A program made the translations under genes and the position numbers. This document shows, in pieces, positions 1-8,064 of a stretch of 64,000 bases of DNA. Each line of letters starts with the position of its first letter. Position 1 is the stretch's first letter. The notes beneath the pieces were generated by a model. That model did no database searches, was not told the origin of the DNA, and saw nothing but the letters and a program-made list of their open reading frames with translations. The DNA is from Limnohabitans sp. Rim8 (lineage in GTDB: Bacteria > Pseudomonadota > Gammaproteobacteria > Burkholderiales > Burkholderiaceae_C), in assembly GCA_945901045.1 (NCBI GenBank), contig CAMDKK010000007.1:1-64000 (forward strand). Reading direction: 5' to 3'.

Positions 1-143
1 CGTTCATGAGCATCTCCAGGTGATTGACCCCTTAGAGCATGCCTAGTGCGCAAAATAAAATTCAAATCGTGGACACCCATGAAACCTCTGAAACCCTTGC
101 AGTTACTCGCTTGCAGCGAGTTGGCTATCAAATAAACCGGACA

Positions 144-839
144 CTACTGCTGCTTTATATATCCTGAGTAGTATGGTTCAGACTGCCAGACTGAGTTTGA
201 ATAGGAAAGCGGAAATAAATTTTCCCCTGTCAAGTAAAAAGCGACTTCTCCGCTGCTTGCTTCCGATGTCGTATTGGATTCGCATACAGATGCCTGCACA
301 TTACCTGCATTGTCAAGTGAATTGTAACAACCTTTGATTAATTTTGGACCAGATAAACTTTGGGTAATTTTTGGGATGTTCGCTGTTGCAAATTCGATAG
401 AGAGATTTTGAATTTTAGAGGCTCTATCAAAATTTAAAAGAGCTGGAGTGATACTTGTATTTTTGTAATTCAGAAGAATTGGCGATGAGAGTTTCAGCGA
501 AGCAAAGGGTGCACCTGAACAATTATTGTTTTCAAAATAATCTTGGGTAAAATCAACATTTGCTTGATTATCGCCGGCTAATTTAAAAATATATTTTTCC
601 AGAATTTTTTCTTTGCTTGATTCAATACTTAAAGAATTATTACCTGATGAATATGTTTCCCATAAATTACGGCATCTTATGTATGTACCTGCATACTTAC
701 TCCATATGTTTGGTTTTCCAGTTTCACAGAAAGCTAATCCGAAGACTGCTGAATTGGCGCCGCAATCAACTGACCCCACTCCGCATGATGTTAAAAATAC
801 AGAGGTTAAAAGTACGGGGATAAGTTTTAAATTTTTCAT
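144..839 (-). CDS. Putative lipoprotein, function unknown
   Basis: I do not recognise this protein. The ATG at 839 gives a short hydrophobic signal ending in a lipobox (LTSC at about residues 15-18), so it is probably a lipoprotein acylated on that Cys and anchored in the envelope. An in-frame start at 872 exists, but it would put 11 residues in front of the signal and overlap the upstream gene. The mature part (about 210 aa) is Ser/Asn rich with several Cys and no motif I know. The stretch is clearly AT-richer than the PGC to its right, suggesting a different origin. The stop codon lies in a TAGTGTCCGG string near the window edge, so the C-terminus may have been reshaped by a rearrangement; that is a guess. 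The gene upstream ends just before it. Confidence 0.6.
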   Translation of the reverse strand: MKNLKLIPVLLTSVFLTSCGVGSVDCGANSAVFGLAFCETGKPNIWSKYAGTYIRCRNLWETYSSGNNSLSIESSKEKILEKYIFKLAGDNQANVDFTQDYFENNNCSGAPFASLKLSSPILLNYKNTSITPALLNFDRASKIQNLSIEFATANIPKITQSLSGPKLIKGCYNSLDNAGNVQASVCESNTTSEASSGEVAFYLTGENLFPLSYSNSVWQSEPYYSGYIKQQ

Positions 840-840
840 C

Positions 841-1245
841 TCATTTGATAAAGCTACAGATTTGTGGCTCAATATTTATTGAGTTAGGATATTCGTATGT
901 ATGTGAGTTCTGTAGATCAATAATTGATCCGAATACTCCTCCGAATATTATGTTTCCTGCAATTAATGCTCCAGGTTTGGATTTTATGTTTTTACTTGCA
1001 TTATTGAATGAGCCGCTGTGGCATGTTATATTTAAAACTGAGGAACTCTTTTTTATTTTTATAGTATTGGGTGTAGTGAACCTGGTACTGCCTTCGGCAT
1101 TTGTTGCGATGCAATAATTTATAAGATTTTTATTTTTGCAATTTGATGTTATTTGGATATTTTGTTCATTGGATGCAGTCAACGTAGAACACCCAGATAA
1201 TATTAAAATGGATGAAATAAAATAAATAAATTTATTATTAATCAT
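841..1245 (-). CDS. Small putative lipoprotein, function unknown
   Basis: A 134-aa protein with an N-terminal hydrophobic segment and the lipobox LSGC at about residues 16-19, so a secreted lipoprotein is likely. It has a short hydrophobic, Gly-rich stretch near residues 90-110 that could be a second membrane-associated segment. It lies directly upstream of, and on the same strand as, the next lipoprotein gene (start at 839), so the two are probably co-transcribed. Base composition is AT-rich, unlike the photosynthesis genes. No function can be assigned from sequence. Confidence 0.6.
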   Translation of the reverse strand: MINNKFIYFISSILILSGCSTLTASNEQNIQITSNCKNKNLINYCIATNAEGSTRFTTPNTIKIKKSSSVLNITCHSGSFNNASKNIKSKPGALIAGNIIFGGVFGSIIDLQNSHTYEYPNSINIEPQICSFIK

Positions 1246-1724
1246 ATGCAGATACTAATTTTTACATTTTAATTATTAAAACTATTTAATATAAATAAGT
1301 GCCGGGATTTTAAGAACGTAATAGGATCATTCTCAGTATCGTCACCAAGACCCAAAACTTGATCTAAAAGCCGGCCAAATGAGGGCGTGCTAGAAAAGCA
1401 ATAAAATTGGCAGTCTTTAGAACCGCATGATCACAGGTGTTGTGAACAAACGAGTGTATCGGATCGATTTCGGCTTTTGGCACCTGTATCCATGCGGTTT
1501 CAAGCACATAGATTGACTGGAAGCCCCATTTTTCTGACCTAGAGCATTGCCCGCATTTGGGGATGCAAATTTTTCCACTGATCCCAACAACAACCCATTT
1601 TTAGATTAACCTTGGGGCTGAGTACAAGTCATTAATCGTTGGTAAGCCGGACCGGGCAGTTTCTCTGCCCCTGAGTTTATTTGGTTCATACTGTGTTCTT
1701 TAATTTTTAACCGGAGGAAACACC
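1246..1724. other. Intergenic stretch before the HiPIP gene
   Basis: No convincing gene in either strand. The right end carries the ribosome binding site of the HiPIP gene (GGAGG at about 1712). A short inverted repeat, GGGCAG/CTGCCC with a 5-base loop at about 1655-1671, is followed by a mixed sequence rather than a T run, so I do not call it a terminator. The composition shifts here from AT-rich (left) to the more balanced composition of the PGC. I see no PpsR-type TGT-N12-ACA palindrome. Confidence 0.5.
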
Positions 1725-2045
1725 ATGAGTTCGAATCTGTCCAGCACCCGTCGCGTCTTCATGATGCACACTGCTTTGGCTTGCGCCACCACTTTGCTGG
1801 CGGCCAATGCGCAAGCACAAAGCTTGGTTGCTGAAACCGACCCGCAAGCGTCGACACTCGGCTACAAAGCTGATGCCAGCAAAGTTGATAAAACCAAACA
1901 ACCCAAATTCGCAGCTGGCCAGATCTGTGGAAATTGCGCCCTGTACCAAGGCGCTGCAGGTTCTGCCGCTGGCGCTTGTCCTTTGTTTGCTGGCAAGCAA
2001 GTGGCAGCTAAAGCATGGTGCAGTGCCTGGGCCAAAAAGGGCTGA
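1725..2045 (+). CDS. High-potential iron-sulfur protein (HiPIP)
   Basis: Periplasmic [4Fe-4S] electron carrier of about 106 aa as precursor. An N-terminal twin-arginine signal is visible (TRRVFMM, then a hydrophobic stretch ending near ANAQA at residues 28-32), as expected for a cofactor-loaded Tat substrate. The four cluster ligands are Cys68, Cys71, Cys85 and Cys99, the usual CxxC...C...C order of HiPIPs, with a conserved Gly-Tyr (residues 46-47) ahead of them. In several purple bacteria HiPIP carries electrons from the cytochrome bc1 complex to the reaction-centre-bound tetraheme cytochrome; its place at the edge of this PGC, which encodes PufC, fits that role, but the link is inferred. 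GGAGG lies 8 bases before the ATG. Confidence 0.93.
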   Translation: MSSNLSSTRRVFMMHTALACATTLLAANAQAQSLVAETDPQASTLGYKADASKVDKTKQPKFAAGQICGNCALYQGAAGSAAGACPLFAGKQVAAKAWCSAWAKKG

Positions 2046-2099
2046 TTTCAAGCTACGGATCGCTTGACCCTGAAATACTTGACAACGCAGGAACAATTT

Positions 2100-2276
2100 A
2101 TGAGTGATGATGTTCGATGTTGCGGCACTGGCACTTGTCTCATCAATCAAGAGGGTTATTGCTGGTGCGGCCAGCGCTGGGACGGGGAGAAAATGTGTTT
2201 CCCTGATCCAAAAGTCTCTCTTGAGCAAGAACCTCAGTCTTCTGAGACTCTAGCGATGGTGAAGAAAAACCAGTAA
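2100..2276 (+). CDS. Small cysteine-rich protein (58 aa)
   Basis: A 58-aa protein starting at the ATG at 2100, with AGGA about 8 bases upstream. The first 35 residues contain six Cys (positions 7, 8, 13, 21, 23 and 33) in the pattern CC-x4-C-x7-CxC-x9-C, with Trp22 between two of them and Trp27 close by; the tail is hydrophilic. There is no signal peptide, so it should stay in the cytoplasm. The Cys pattern suggests metal or Fe-S binding or disulfide chemistry, but I do not recognise the family. It follows the HiPIP gene by 54 bases and precedes a shared terminator, so the two are likely one transcript. A role in HiPIP cluster handling is possible but unproven. Confidence 0.7.
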   Translation: MSDDVRCCGTGTCLINQEGYCWCGQRWDGEKMCFPDPKVSLEQEPQSSETLAMVKKNQ

Positions 2277-2291
2277 GCCTCCAAGGCACTG

Positions 2292-2321
2292 AAAAATCCG
2301 GCTTGATGCCGGATTTTTTTT
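2292..2321 (+). terminator. Rho-independent terminator after the HiPIP pair
   Basis: Stem AAAAATCCGGC / GCCGGATTTTT around the loop TTGAT, running into a T tract. It sits 15 bases after the stop of the 58-aa Cys-rich gene and closes the HiPIP unit. Because the stem is A/T-flanked on both sides it could also work for transcripts of the minus-strand bchC paralog that ends at 2386. Confidence 0.85.
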
Positions 2322-2385
2322 CAGATAAGAATATGTATGGTGAGGAGATGACACTTCCTGATGAAATGAGTGTCAAAGAGCCAGC

Positions 2386-3336
2386 TTATTCAGCCCAGTC
2401 GATGACCATCTTGAGGCATTGCGGATCACCAAAAGCGATTTCGTAGGCATGCTGTGCCTGCGCAGCTTTCTGCGTATGCGTAATCAAACCATCGAGGGGC
2501 AGACTTCCATCGTGAAACATGGTTACAACGGCATCCAGATCGTGTTTTTTCCATTGCGCAGCGACACGAATGGTGGCTTCGCGCATGAAGGCAGGTGCAT
2601 AGGCAAAAGACAGGTCTTGTTTGTAAAAACCCGCCAAAATTACTTCGCCAGCCGGTGCCATTTTGGGAATCACATGATTCAAAATGCCAGCGTCACCACT
2701 CACATCACAAATGCAGCGGTAATTTTTGCGCGTATCTTGGTCGGGATGTATCACCTCATAGCCCATGGCACCGGCTTGTCGAATGGCTTGTGTTTCCCAA
2801 ACCACCGGTGCGGGCTTTCCAGCAGCAAGCACCATGCGGGCCAACAGTCGGCCCATGATGCCGTGGCCAATGATCAAGTCTGGGTAGGCCAAAGATTCGC
2901 CTTCACGACCCACGGTGAAAACATGGTGTGCAGTTGCGGCCAAAGCCAATAACACGCCTTTGTTGCCCAAAGAGGGGTCCAATTTGACGGCGCGATCATG
3001 CGGAACGACCAAACGTGAGCCTGAGCCGCCAAATAGGTTTTGAACGCCTTGAAAAGCGTAAGAGCCCGGTATAAAAACCAGATCTCCTTTGTGCAATCCA
3101 GATACTTCTGCGCCCAGGTCTGCGATCACGCCAACGGTTTCATACCCCGGAACCAAGGGATAAGACAAGCCAGGAAAGGGGGGCATGGTGCCCTGCCATA
3201 ACAAGCGCTCAGTTCCTGTACTGATGCCACTGAAAGAGACGGCAACGTCTAAATCGAGTGGGCCCATGGGTGCAAGTTCGAGTTCTCGAACACACAAGGA
3301 TTTAGGGGCTTCAAAAACAATGGCTTTGGCTTTCAT
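2386..3336 (-). CDS. bchC: BchC paralog (bacteriochlorophyllide dehydrogenase), extra copy
   Basis: A 316-aa protein of the BchC family, which oxidises the 3-hydroxyethyl group of bacteriochlorophyllide a to 3-acetyl. The family is a zinc-free relative of medium-chain dehydrogenases. It shares with the second BchC of this window (8112-9065) the N-terminal SGIST..ER.LW block, the YPL(V/I)PG(Y/F)ETVG block, the nucleotide-binding stretch DLIIGHG(I/V)MGRLLAR and the C-terminal CLKMV(I/L)DW, so it is a true paralog and looks intact. It stands alone on the minus strand, outside the crtEF-bchCXYZ operon. No PpsR-type palindrome is visible upstream, which suggests different control from the operon copy. 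Which copy supplies the activity, or whether this one has another substrate, cannot be told from sequence. Confidence 0.88.
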   Translation of the reverse strand: MKAKAIVFEAPKSLCVRELELAPMGPLDLDVAVSFSGISTGTERLLWQGTMPPFPGLSYPLVPGYETVGVIADLGAEVSGLHKGDLVFIPGSYAFQGVQNLFGGSGSRLVVPHDRAVKLDPSLGNKGVLLALAATAHHVFTVGREGESLAYPDLIIGHGIMGRLLARMVLAAGKPAPVVWETQAIRQAGAMGYEVIHPDQDTRKNYRCICDVSGDAGILNHVIPKMAPAGEVILAGFYKQDLSFAYAPAFMREATIRVAAQWKKHDLDAVVTMFHDGSLPLDGLITHTQKAAQAQHAYEIAFGDPQCLKMVIDWAE

Positions 3337-3496
3337 GAGGACAATTCTGAATTAAATAAAAGTGGACCTTGTTACAGTCTGCGAAAAGTTCATGGCTTAA
3401 AAGTTAAAACTTTCACCCACGCTGCCAGCACAGTTGTGTCCAAGGTTTGGCTTTCATAATATGATCATGTCATTGAGTTTGCAAGTCCGTGATCGT

Positions 3497-4447
3497 ATGA
3501 ATAAATTCCTAGATTGGGGTGGCGTTTTGTTGGCAAGTGCGTTTTTATCTGTGGGCGTTCTGTACGGTTTGTGGGCACCTGATTTGACGTTGTCCGAACT
3601 CAGGCAGCGTTATGGTTCTGCTTCCCAGCAGGTCGTGGATGTTGATGGACTGCAGATTCATTACAAAGATACAGGCCCTAAAGATGCGCCCGTTCTACTG
3701 CTGTTGCATGGGTTTGGTTCAAGCCTGCAAACTTGGGACGCTTGGTCTGCCCAGTTGGAGCGGCATTACAGAGTCATCAGGCTCGATTTACCTGGCTTTG
3801 GGCTGACCGGCCCTAGCCCGGTTCATGATTATTCAGAGCAAAACGATCTGGCCACATTAACGCATTTTGTGGACAAGTTGGGCTTGTTGAACTTTTCAAT
3901 CATCGGCCACTCGATGGGTGGAAAAATGGCCTGGAGCCTGGCTGCCTCAGTGCCAGATCGCGTCAAGGCCTTGGTTCTGATGGCCCCTGATGGTTTCCCT
4001 GATACCAAAGACATTGGCACCAAGCCTTATGCAATGCCTTCGATCATGGGGGTGATCAAGTATTCTTTGCCTAAATACTTGGTTCGAAAATCAATTGAGC
4101 CCGCTTTTTTTGATGCCAAAGCTTTGGATGACAATCTGGTTAACCGTTACTACGACATGCTCAGAGCGCCTGGTGTTCGTGCCGCCATTTTGGAGCGGGC
4201 GAATCAAACGATTTATACAGATCCAGTGCCGCGTTTAAGAAAAATTACAGCACCCACCTTGCTCATTTGGGGTGAACAAGATCAGATGATTCCCAGCAGC
4301 AATGCCCAAAGCTATTCAAATGTACTGGCGCTTTCTCAAACCATGCTGCTGCCCAATTTAGGCCACTTGCTTCAGGAGGAGCAGCCTGATGTGGGTGTGA
4401 AACTCGTGACTGATTTTTTAAATGCAACGCTGAAACGGACAAATTAA
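3497..4447 (+). CDS. Membrane-anchored alpha/beta hydrolase
   Basis: An alpha/beta-hydrolase-fold protein (316 aa from the ATG at 3497; ATGs at 3461 and 3467 are alternatives). Residues 8-26 form one hydrophobic N-terminal helix. The fold signature is clear: oxyanion-type LLLHGFGSS near residue 70, nucleophile Ser139 in GHSMGG, likely acid Asp262 (WGEQDQ) and His290 (NLGHLL). Substrate unknown. PGCs often carry bchO, a hydrolase-fold accessory of Mg-chelatase, but this protein has an N-terminal membrane helix and a generic hydrolase sequence, and I do not see BchO-specific features. It may be a lipase or esterase-like enzyme that happens to lie here. Confidence 0.8.
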   Translation: MNKFLDWGGVLLASAFLSVGVLYGLWAPDLTLSELRQRYGSASQQVVDVDGLQIHYKDTGPKDAPVLLLLHGFGSSLQTWDAWSAQLERHYRVIRLDLPGFGLTGPSPVHDYSEQNDLATLTHFVDKLGLLNFSIIGHSMGGKMAWSLAASVPDRVKALVLMAPDGFPDTKDIGTKPYAMPSIMGVIKYSLPKYLVRKSIEPAFFDAKALDDNLVNRYYDMLRAPGVRAAILERANQTIYTDPVPRLRKITAPTLLIWGEQDQMIPSSNAQSYSNVLALSQTMLLPNLGHLLQEEQPDVGVKLVTDFLNATLKRTN

Positions 4448-4464
4448 GAACACCACAAGCCGCG

Positions 4465-5793
4465 TCAAACATCCTTCAATCGGACATGAATGTGTTGAAT
4501 AGTCTTCCAAGAAATGAACAAGACCACCGGCGTGCAAAACCCCGCCAGCAATTCTGGATTGATGTTAAGTCCTGCTGCTTTCAGGGCTTTACCTATGAAC
4601 AGGGCCAGGCTGACTACATAGTAAGTAATGGCGGCGATGGACAGGCCTTCAACGGTCGCTTGAAGTCTGAGTTGCAGTTCTTGCCCGCGTGTCAGCTTTT
4701 CTAAAAGTTGTTGGTTGTGCGCTTCGGCAGCTATCTCCACACGGGTTTGCAACAGTCCGCTTGCTCTGGCCACTCGCTCAGCCAAAGCCGCCAATCTTTC
4801 TGACGTGACTTTGACCGTGGCAATCGCTGGGGCTAAACGACGCTGCATGAATTCGCCAACGGTTTGCATGCCAGACAAAGGCTGTTCGCGCATTTCGGAA
4901 ATGCGTTCGCGAACAATCGCATCGTAGGCCAACGCAGCGGAGAAGCGGTAACTGTGCTCGGCAGTTAAGCTTTCAACCTGCGTCGCCAAAGTGGCCAATT
5001 CGTTCAGTAACACGTCGTCACTGTCTTTCTTTTTTTCAAGCCGCTCGGTAATTTCTACCAGCTGAACTTCCGTTTCCCTCAGCTTGGCAGCGAGTTTTTT
5101 GGCCACGGGCAAGCTCAGCAAAGACATGATCCGATAGGTTTCTAATTCAAGCAGCCTTTGCACAATTCGCCCCGCACGATTTTCGGAGGTTTCAGGTGCG
5201 GCGAGCACCAAAATTCGTTCAAAACCGTCTGCCCCAATTTTCAAGTTGGTCATCAGGTGCGAGTGCGATTGATGGTCAAACGTTCGCCCCATTTTGGAGC
5301 CAATAAGCGTGCCATTGCCCAGCCATCTTTTGGCTTTGTAAAACGCGTCTGGGTCGTTTATGCCTTCATTCAGAATTCCCAAATGAATGGCCGTGATGGT
5401 TTTTCCTGGAATCTTTCTCAACCATTCGTTGCCGGTTGCTGCATGCTCGGCAAATTCGGGTAACTCGCTTCCCCATTGGGCATTTGCAGGCAGGGATTGG
5501 ACAATGGTGTAGCGCGTGAACTCTGAATGTCTTTCCCAAATCACCTTGTAGCCGGGGCACTCAAGTTGTAAAAAATTACCGGTCATTTGCTCAAGCGCCA
5601 ACGATTGCGTTTGAGGCAGCAGCTTGAGGTGGTCTAACTCCTCAGAGGCAGATACTTTTGAATTCAATACGGCGACATAAATAACCAATGCAGGGAGGCG
5701 AAAGGTTGCAGAAGGGCGCATGTGAATTTCGTTATGGAGCAAGACTCTCTGTACGTCATCCGCAGGTAAATATTGACTGATCGTTTCGTGCAT
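4465..5793 (-). CDS. DUF3422 family membrane-anchored protein
   Basis: A 442-aa protein of the DUF3422 family, recognised by the N-terminal HNEIHMRP motif (about residues 20-27) and the overall layout: a soluble N-terminal domain, a long helical middle region with heptad-like stretches (about 210-380) and two hydrophobic segments at the C-terminus. The start at 5793 was chosen because GGGGAA lies just upstream; an upstream in-frame ATG (5832) would run into the operator region. The function of the family is unknown. It is divergent from crtE and shares the intergenic region with two PpsR-type operators, so it may be co-regulated with photosynthesis genes. That is inference. Confidence 0.85.
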   Translation of the reverse strand: MHETISQYLPADDVQRVLLHNEIHMRPSATFRLPALVIYVAVLNSKVSASEELDHLKLLPQTQSLALEQMTGNFLQLECPGYKVIWERHSEFTRYTIVQSLPANAQWGSELPEFAEHAATGNEWLRKIPGKTITAIHLGILNEGINDPDAFYKAKRWLGNGTLIGSKMGRTFDHQSHSHLMTNLKIGADGFERILVLAAPETSENRAGRIVQRLLELETYRIMSLLSLPVAKKLAAKLRETEVQLVEITERLEKKKDSDDVLLNELATLATQVESLTAEHSYRFSAALAYDAIVRERISEMREQPLSGMQTVGEFMQRRLAPAIATVKVTSERLAALAERVARASGLLQTRVEIAAEAHNQQLLEKLTRGQELQLRLQATVEGLSIAAITYYVVSLALFIGKALKAAGLNINPELLAGFCTPVVLFISWKTIQHIHVRLKDV

Positions 5794-5826
5794 ATGGTTT
5801 CCCCTAGGTATGAAAAAGCGAAACAG

Positions 5827-5870
5827 TGTCAATTCATGTTGACATTATTTATTGTAATGTTATATTTACA
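5827..5870. promoter_or_regulatory. Pair of PpsR/CrtJ operators and crtE promoter
   Basis: Two TGT-N12-ACA palindromes, at 5827-5844 (TGTCAATTCATGTTGACA) and 5853-5870 (TGTAATGTTATATTTACA), are separated by exactly 8 bp. This is the arrangement known for cooperative binding of CrtJ/PpsR at photosynthesis promoters. A good sigma-70 promoter for crtE is embedded in them: TTGACA at 5839-5844, a 16-base spacer and TATATT at 5861-5866. The bound repressor would cover both boxes. The same DNA lies upstream of the divergent DUF3422 gene. Confidence 0.85.
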
Positions 5871-5918
5871 TCTGCAACTGTTCATCTTACCTTTGCAGAT
5901 TCCTTAAAAGGGGACGTT

Positions 5919-6866
5919 ATGAGTCTATTGAAGCGGGCCGAAGAGGCGCTGAGCTCACACTTTGCGGCGGCCGCCGGCTTTGGGGCACCGCCCCTGTTGC
6001 AATCTTCAATGCGTCACGCTGTTTTTTCAGGCGGTGCCCGAATCCGCCCGCAACTGTGTCTGGCGGTGGCGGTGGCGTGTGGCGATGATGCGCCTGAGTT
6101 GACCAATGCCGCAGCGGTCGCACTGGAATTAATGCACTGTGCGTCATTGGTGCATGACGACATGCCGGCTTTTGACAATGCCGATTTTCGAAGGGGATTG
6201 CCCACGGTGCATAAAGCCTTCAGTGAGCCTTTGGCGCTGTTGGCCGGTGACGGTTTGATTGTCATGGCCTATCAAGTTTTGTTAAACGCCGGAAGACATT
6301 ACCCCGATCGATTGATTGCACTGATGGACAACCTGTCGCAGGGTGTTGGCTTGCCCCACGGTATTGTGGCAGGGCAAGCATGGGAATGTGAAACCTCCGC
6401 AGACTTGGCCCAGTATCAGCGATCCAAGACAGGTGCATTATTTGTATCTGCGACATCTGCTGGTGCCATTGCCAGCGGCCAATCGCCTCAGCCTTGGGTG
6501 TCATTGGGTGCCTTCTTGGGGGAGGCCTACCAAGTTGCCGATGACATTCGTGATGTGTTGGGTGACATTGCGATGTTGGGAAAACCTGTCGGACAAGACA
6601 AACTTAACGAGCGTCCCAGTTCAGCACAAGCCTTGGGTTTAGAGGGCGCAATTCAGCATTTTGATTCACTCATTGCACAAGCGGGAAGTTCCATTCCAGA
6701 CTGCGCTTGCAAGGACATGCTCAAGCATTTGGTTTTGCTGGAGTCGCAGCGCTTGGTGCCGAAATCTATGTGTGAAGACTATCGAAAGCGTGCTGCCTTC
6801 ACGAAGCCCGTTAAGACGCGTGCCACAAGGAGTCAAGCCACGCAACAACAGCAGAGCGTGCAATGA
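5919..6866 (+). CDS. crtE: Geranylgeranyl diphosphate synthase CrtE
   Basis: Trans-prenyltransferase (315 aa) that makes GGPP for carotenoids and for the bacteriochlorophyll tail. Both Asp-rich motifs are present: DDMPAFDNADFRRG at residues 80-93 and DDIRD at 208-212. GGARIRP (residues 38-44) is the usual diphosphate-binding Arg/Lys region. The start at 5919 has AAAAGGGGA just upstream; a longer in-frame reading back to 5826 would translate the operators and is rejected. The stop overlaps the crtF start (ATGA at 6863), so the two are translationally coupled. The PpsR-type pair just upstream predicts aerobic or high-light repression of the whole crtEF-bchCXYZ-puf unit. Confidence 0.95.
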   Translation: MSLLKRAEEALSSHFAAAAGFGAPPLLQSSMRHAVFSGGARIRPQLCLAVAVACGDDAPELTNAAAVALELMHCASLVHDDMPAFDNADFRRGLPTVHKAFSEPLALLAGDGLIVMAYQVLLNAGRHYPDRLIALMDNLSQGVGLPHGIVAGQAWECETSADLAQYQRSKTGALFVSATSAGAIASGQSPQPWVSLGAFLGEAYQVADDIRDVLGDIAMLGKPVGQDKLNERPSSAQALGLEGAIQHFDSLIAQAGSSIPDCACKDMLKHLVLLESQRLVPKSMCEDYRKRAAFTKPVKTRATRSQATQQQQSVQ

Positions 6867-8050
6867 GCAAGCCCATGGACGCCGCCAGATTGCCCAATCC
6901 ACTTATGGAAGTTACCACTTGGCAAGACAGTTTTCTGCAGTGGCTAGAGCGTCTTTATGCAAGTCCTCGCTTGTACCAGTGGTCATTGAGCAACCCGCTG
7001 ACTCGCTGGATCACAAAACGGCGAACCCAACAAATCTTCGACTTGATGTCGGGTTTTGTCTACTCTCAAGTCTTGTTGGGTTGCGTTCGCTTAGACCTGT
7101 TCAAAATGCTTTACCAGAAGCCGCTTGACCTTCAGCAAATTGCACTTCAAACGAGGGTGTCTGAGCAAGCCTTGCAACGTTTGTTGGTGTCGGCAGTTTC
7201 TTTGGGACTGCTGGAATCTCGCAGCCATCAAAGATTTGGTTTGGGTGCTTTAGGTGTTCCTTTGGCCATGCATCCCGGAATAGGTGCCATGGTTGAGCAC
7301 AACCATTTGTTGTACCGCGACATGCAAGACCCATTGGCTTTTTTAAACAACGCGTGGCAAGGCCATATGGCCGAATATTGGCCATATGCCCACGATGCGC
7401 AAGCAGCAGAGCGAGTGGCCCAAGAAAAGTTCAGCCGCTATTCTGATTTGATGGCTTCATCGCAAGAGTTTGTGGTTCAAGAAATTCTCAAATCCTATTA
7501 TTTTGAGGAGCATCGCTGCGTGTTGGATGTCGGCGCTGGCAAGGGTCGATTTGCCAGTGAACTGGCCTTGCACGCCAAGCATTTGAAACTTCAATTGTTT
7601 GATTTACCCCCTGTGCTCGAGTTGGCAAAGGCTACTTTTCAAAGCAAAGGCTTGACCGATCGCCTGAGCTTGTGTCCCGGTAATTTCTTGCACGATCCCT
7701 TGCCTCAAGGCGCCGATTTGGTCACTTTGGTGCGCGTGGCGCACGATCACCCTGATGAGGTGGTTCAGCAATTACTTCAAAAAATACACGATGCATTGCC
7801 GGTGGGCGGGATCTTGCTCTTGGCTGAACCTATGGCGAAAACCTACTCCCAATGTGCGGATGGGCCTACCCAAACAGATGTTTACTTTCATTTTTATTTA
7901 CTTGCCATGGGCGCGGGCCGTCTTAGAACGCCGGAAGAGCTGATGCTGATGATGAGCAAGGCCGGTTTTGTGGGTCTCGAACTGCTGCCTAACAACATGC
8001 CGATTCATGCGCGAATTCTTTTGGGCCGAAAGCCTAAGTGTTTGCCCTAG
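6863..8050 (+). CDS. crtF: Hydroxyneurosporene O-methyltransferase CrtF
   Basis: SAM-dependent methyltransferase (395 aa) that puts the 1-methoxy group on demethylspheroidene-type carotenoids in the spheroidene pathway. An N-terminal helical dimerisation-like domain (about 50-150) precedes a class-I methyltransferase domain, with the SAM loop DVGAGKG at residues 222-228 and an acidic end of the following strand (LFDLP). Length and layout match CrtF. Its place between crtE and bchC is the classic order of purple-bacterial clusters. The start codon overlaps the crtE stop. Confidence 0.93.
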   Translation: MSKPMDAARLPNPLMEVTTWQDSFLQWLERLYASPRLYQWSLSNPLTRWITKRRTQQIFDLMSGFVYSQVLLGCVRLDLFKMLYQKPLDLQQIALQTRVSEQALQRLLVSAVSLGLLESRSHQRFGLGALGVPLAMHPGIGAMVEHNHLLYRDMQDPLAFLNNAWQGHMAEYWPYAHDAQAAERVAQEKFSRYSDLMASSQEFVVQEILKSYYFEEHRCVLDVGAGKGRFASELALHAKHLKLQLFDLPPVLELAKATFQSKGLTDRLSLCPGNFLHDPLPQGADLVTLVRVAHDHPDEVVQQLLQKIHDALPVGGILLLAEPMAKTYSQCADGPTQTDVYFHFYLLAMGAGRLRTPEELMLMMSKAGFVGLELLPNNMPIHARILLGRKPKCLP

Positions 8051-8064
8051 TTTTCACGAAAAAC

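Noticed and set aside
1-143. Possible insertion-sequence scar (TGTCCGG- and TGTCCAC-like ends, short hairpin at about 105-121)
   Set aside because: The repeats are short and imperfect and no transposase is visible; too weak to call as an element.
1707-2228. Open frame of 173 codons on the minus strand across the HiPIP gene
   Set aside because: It is the antisense shadow of a clearly recognised HiPIP, with no family likeness of its own.
3497-4447. Alpha/beta hydrolase as BchO
   Set aside because: It has an N-terminal membrane helix and generic hydrolase sequence, and lies away from bchID; no BchO-specific features seen.
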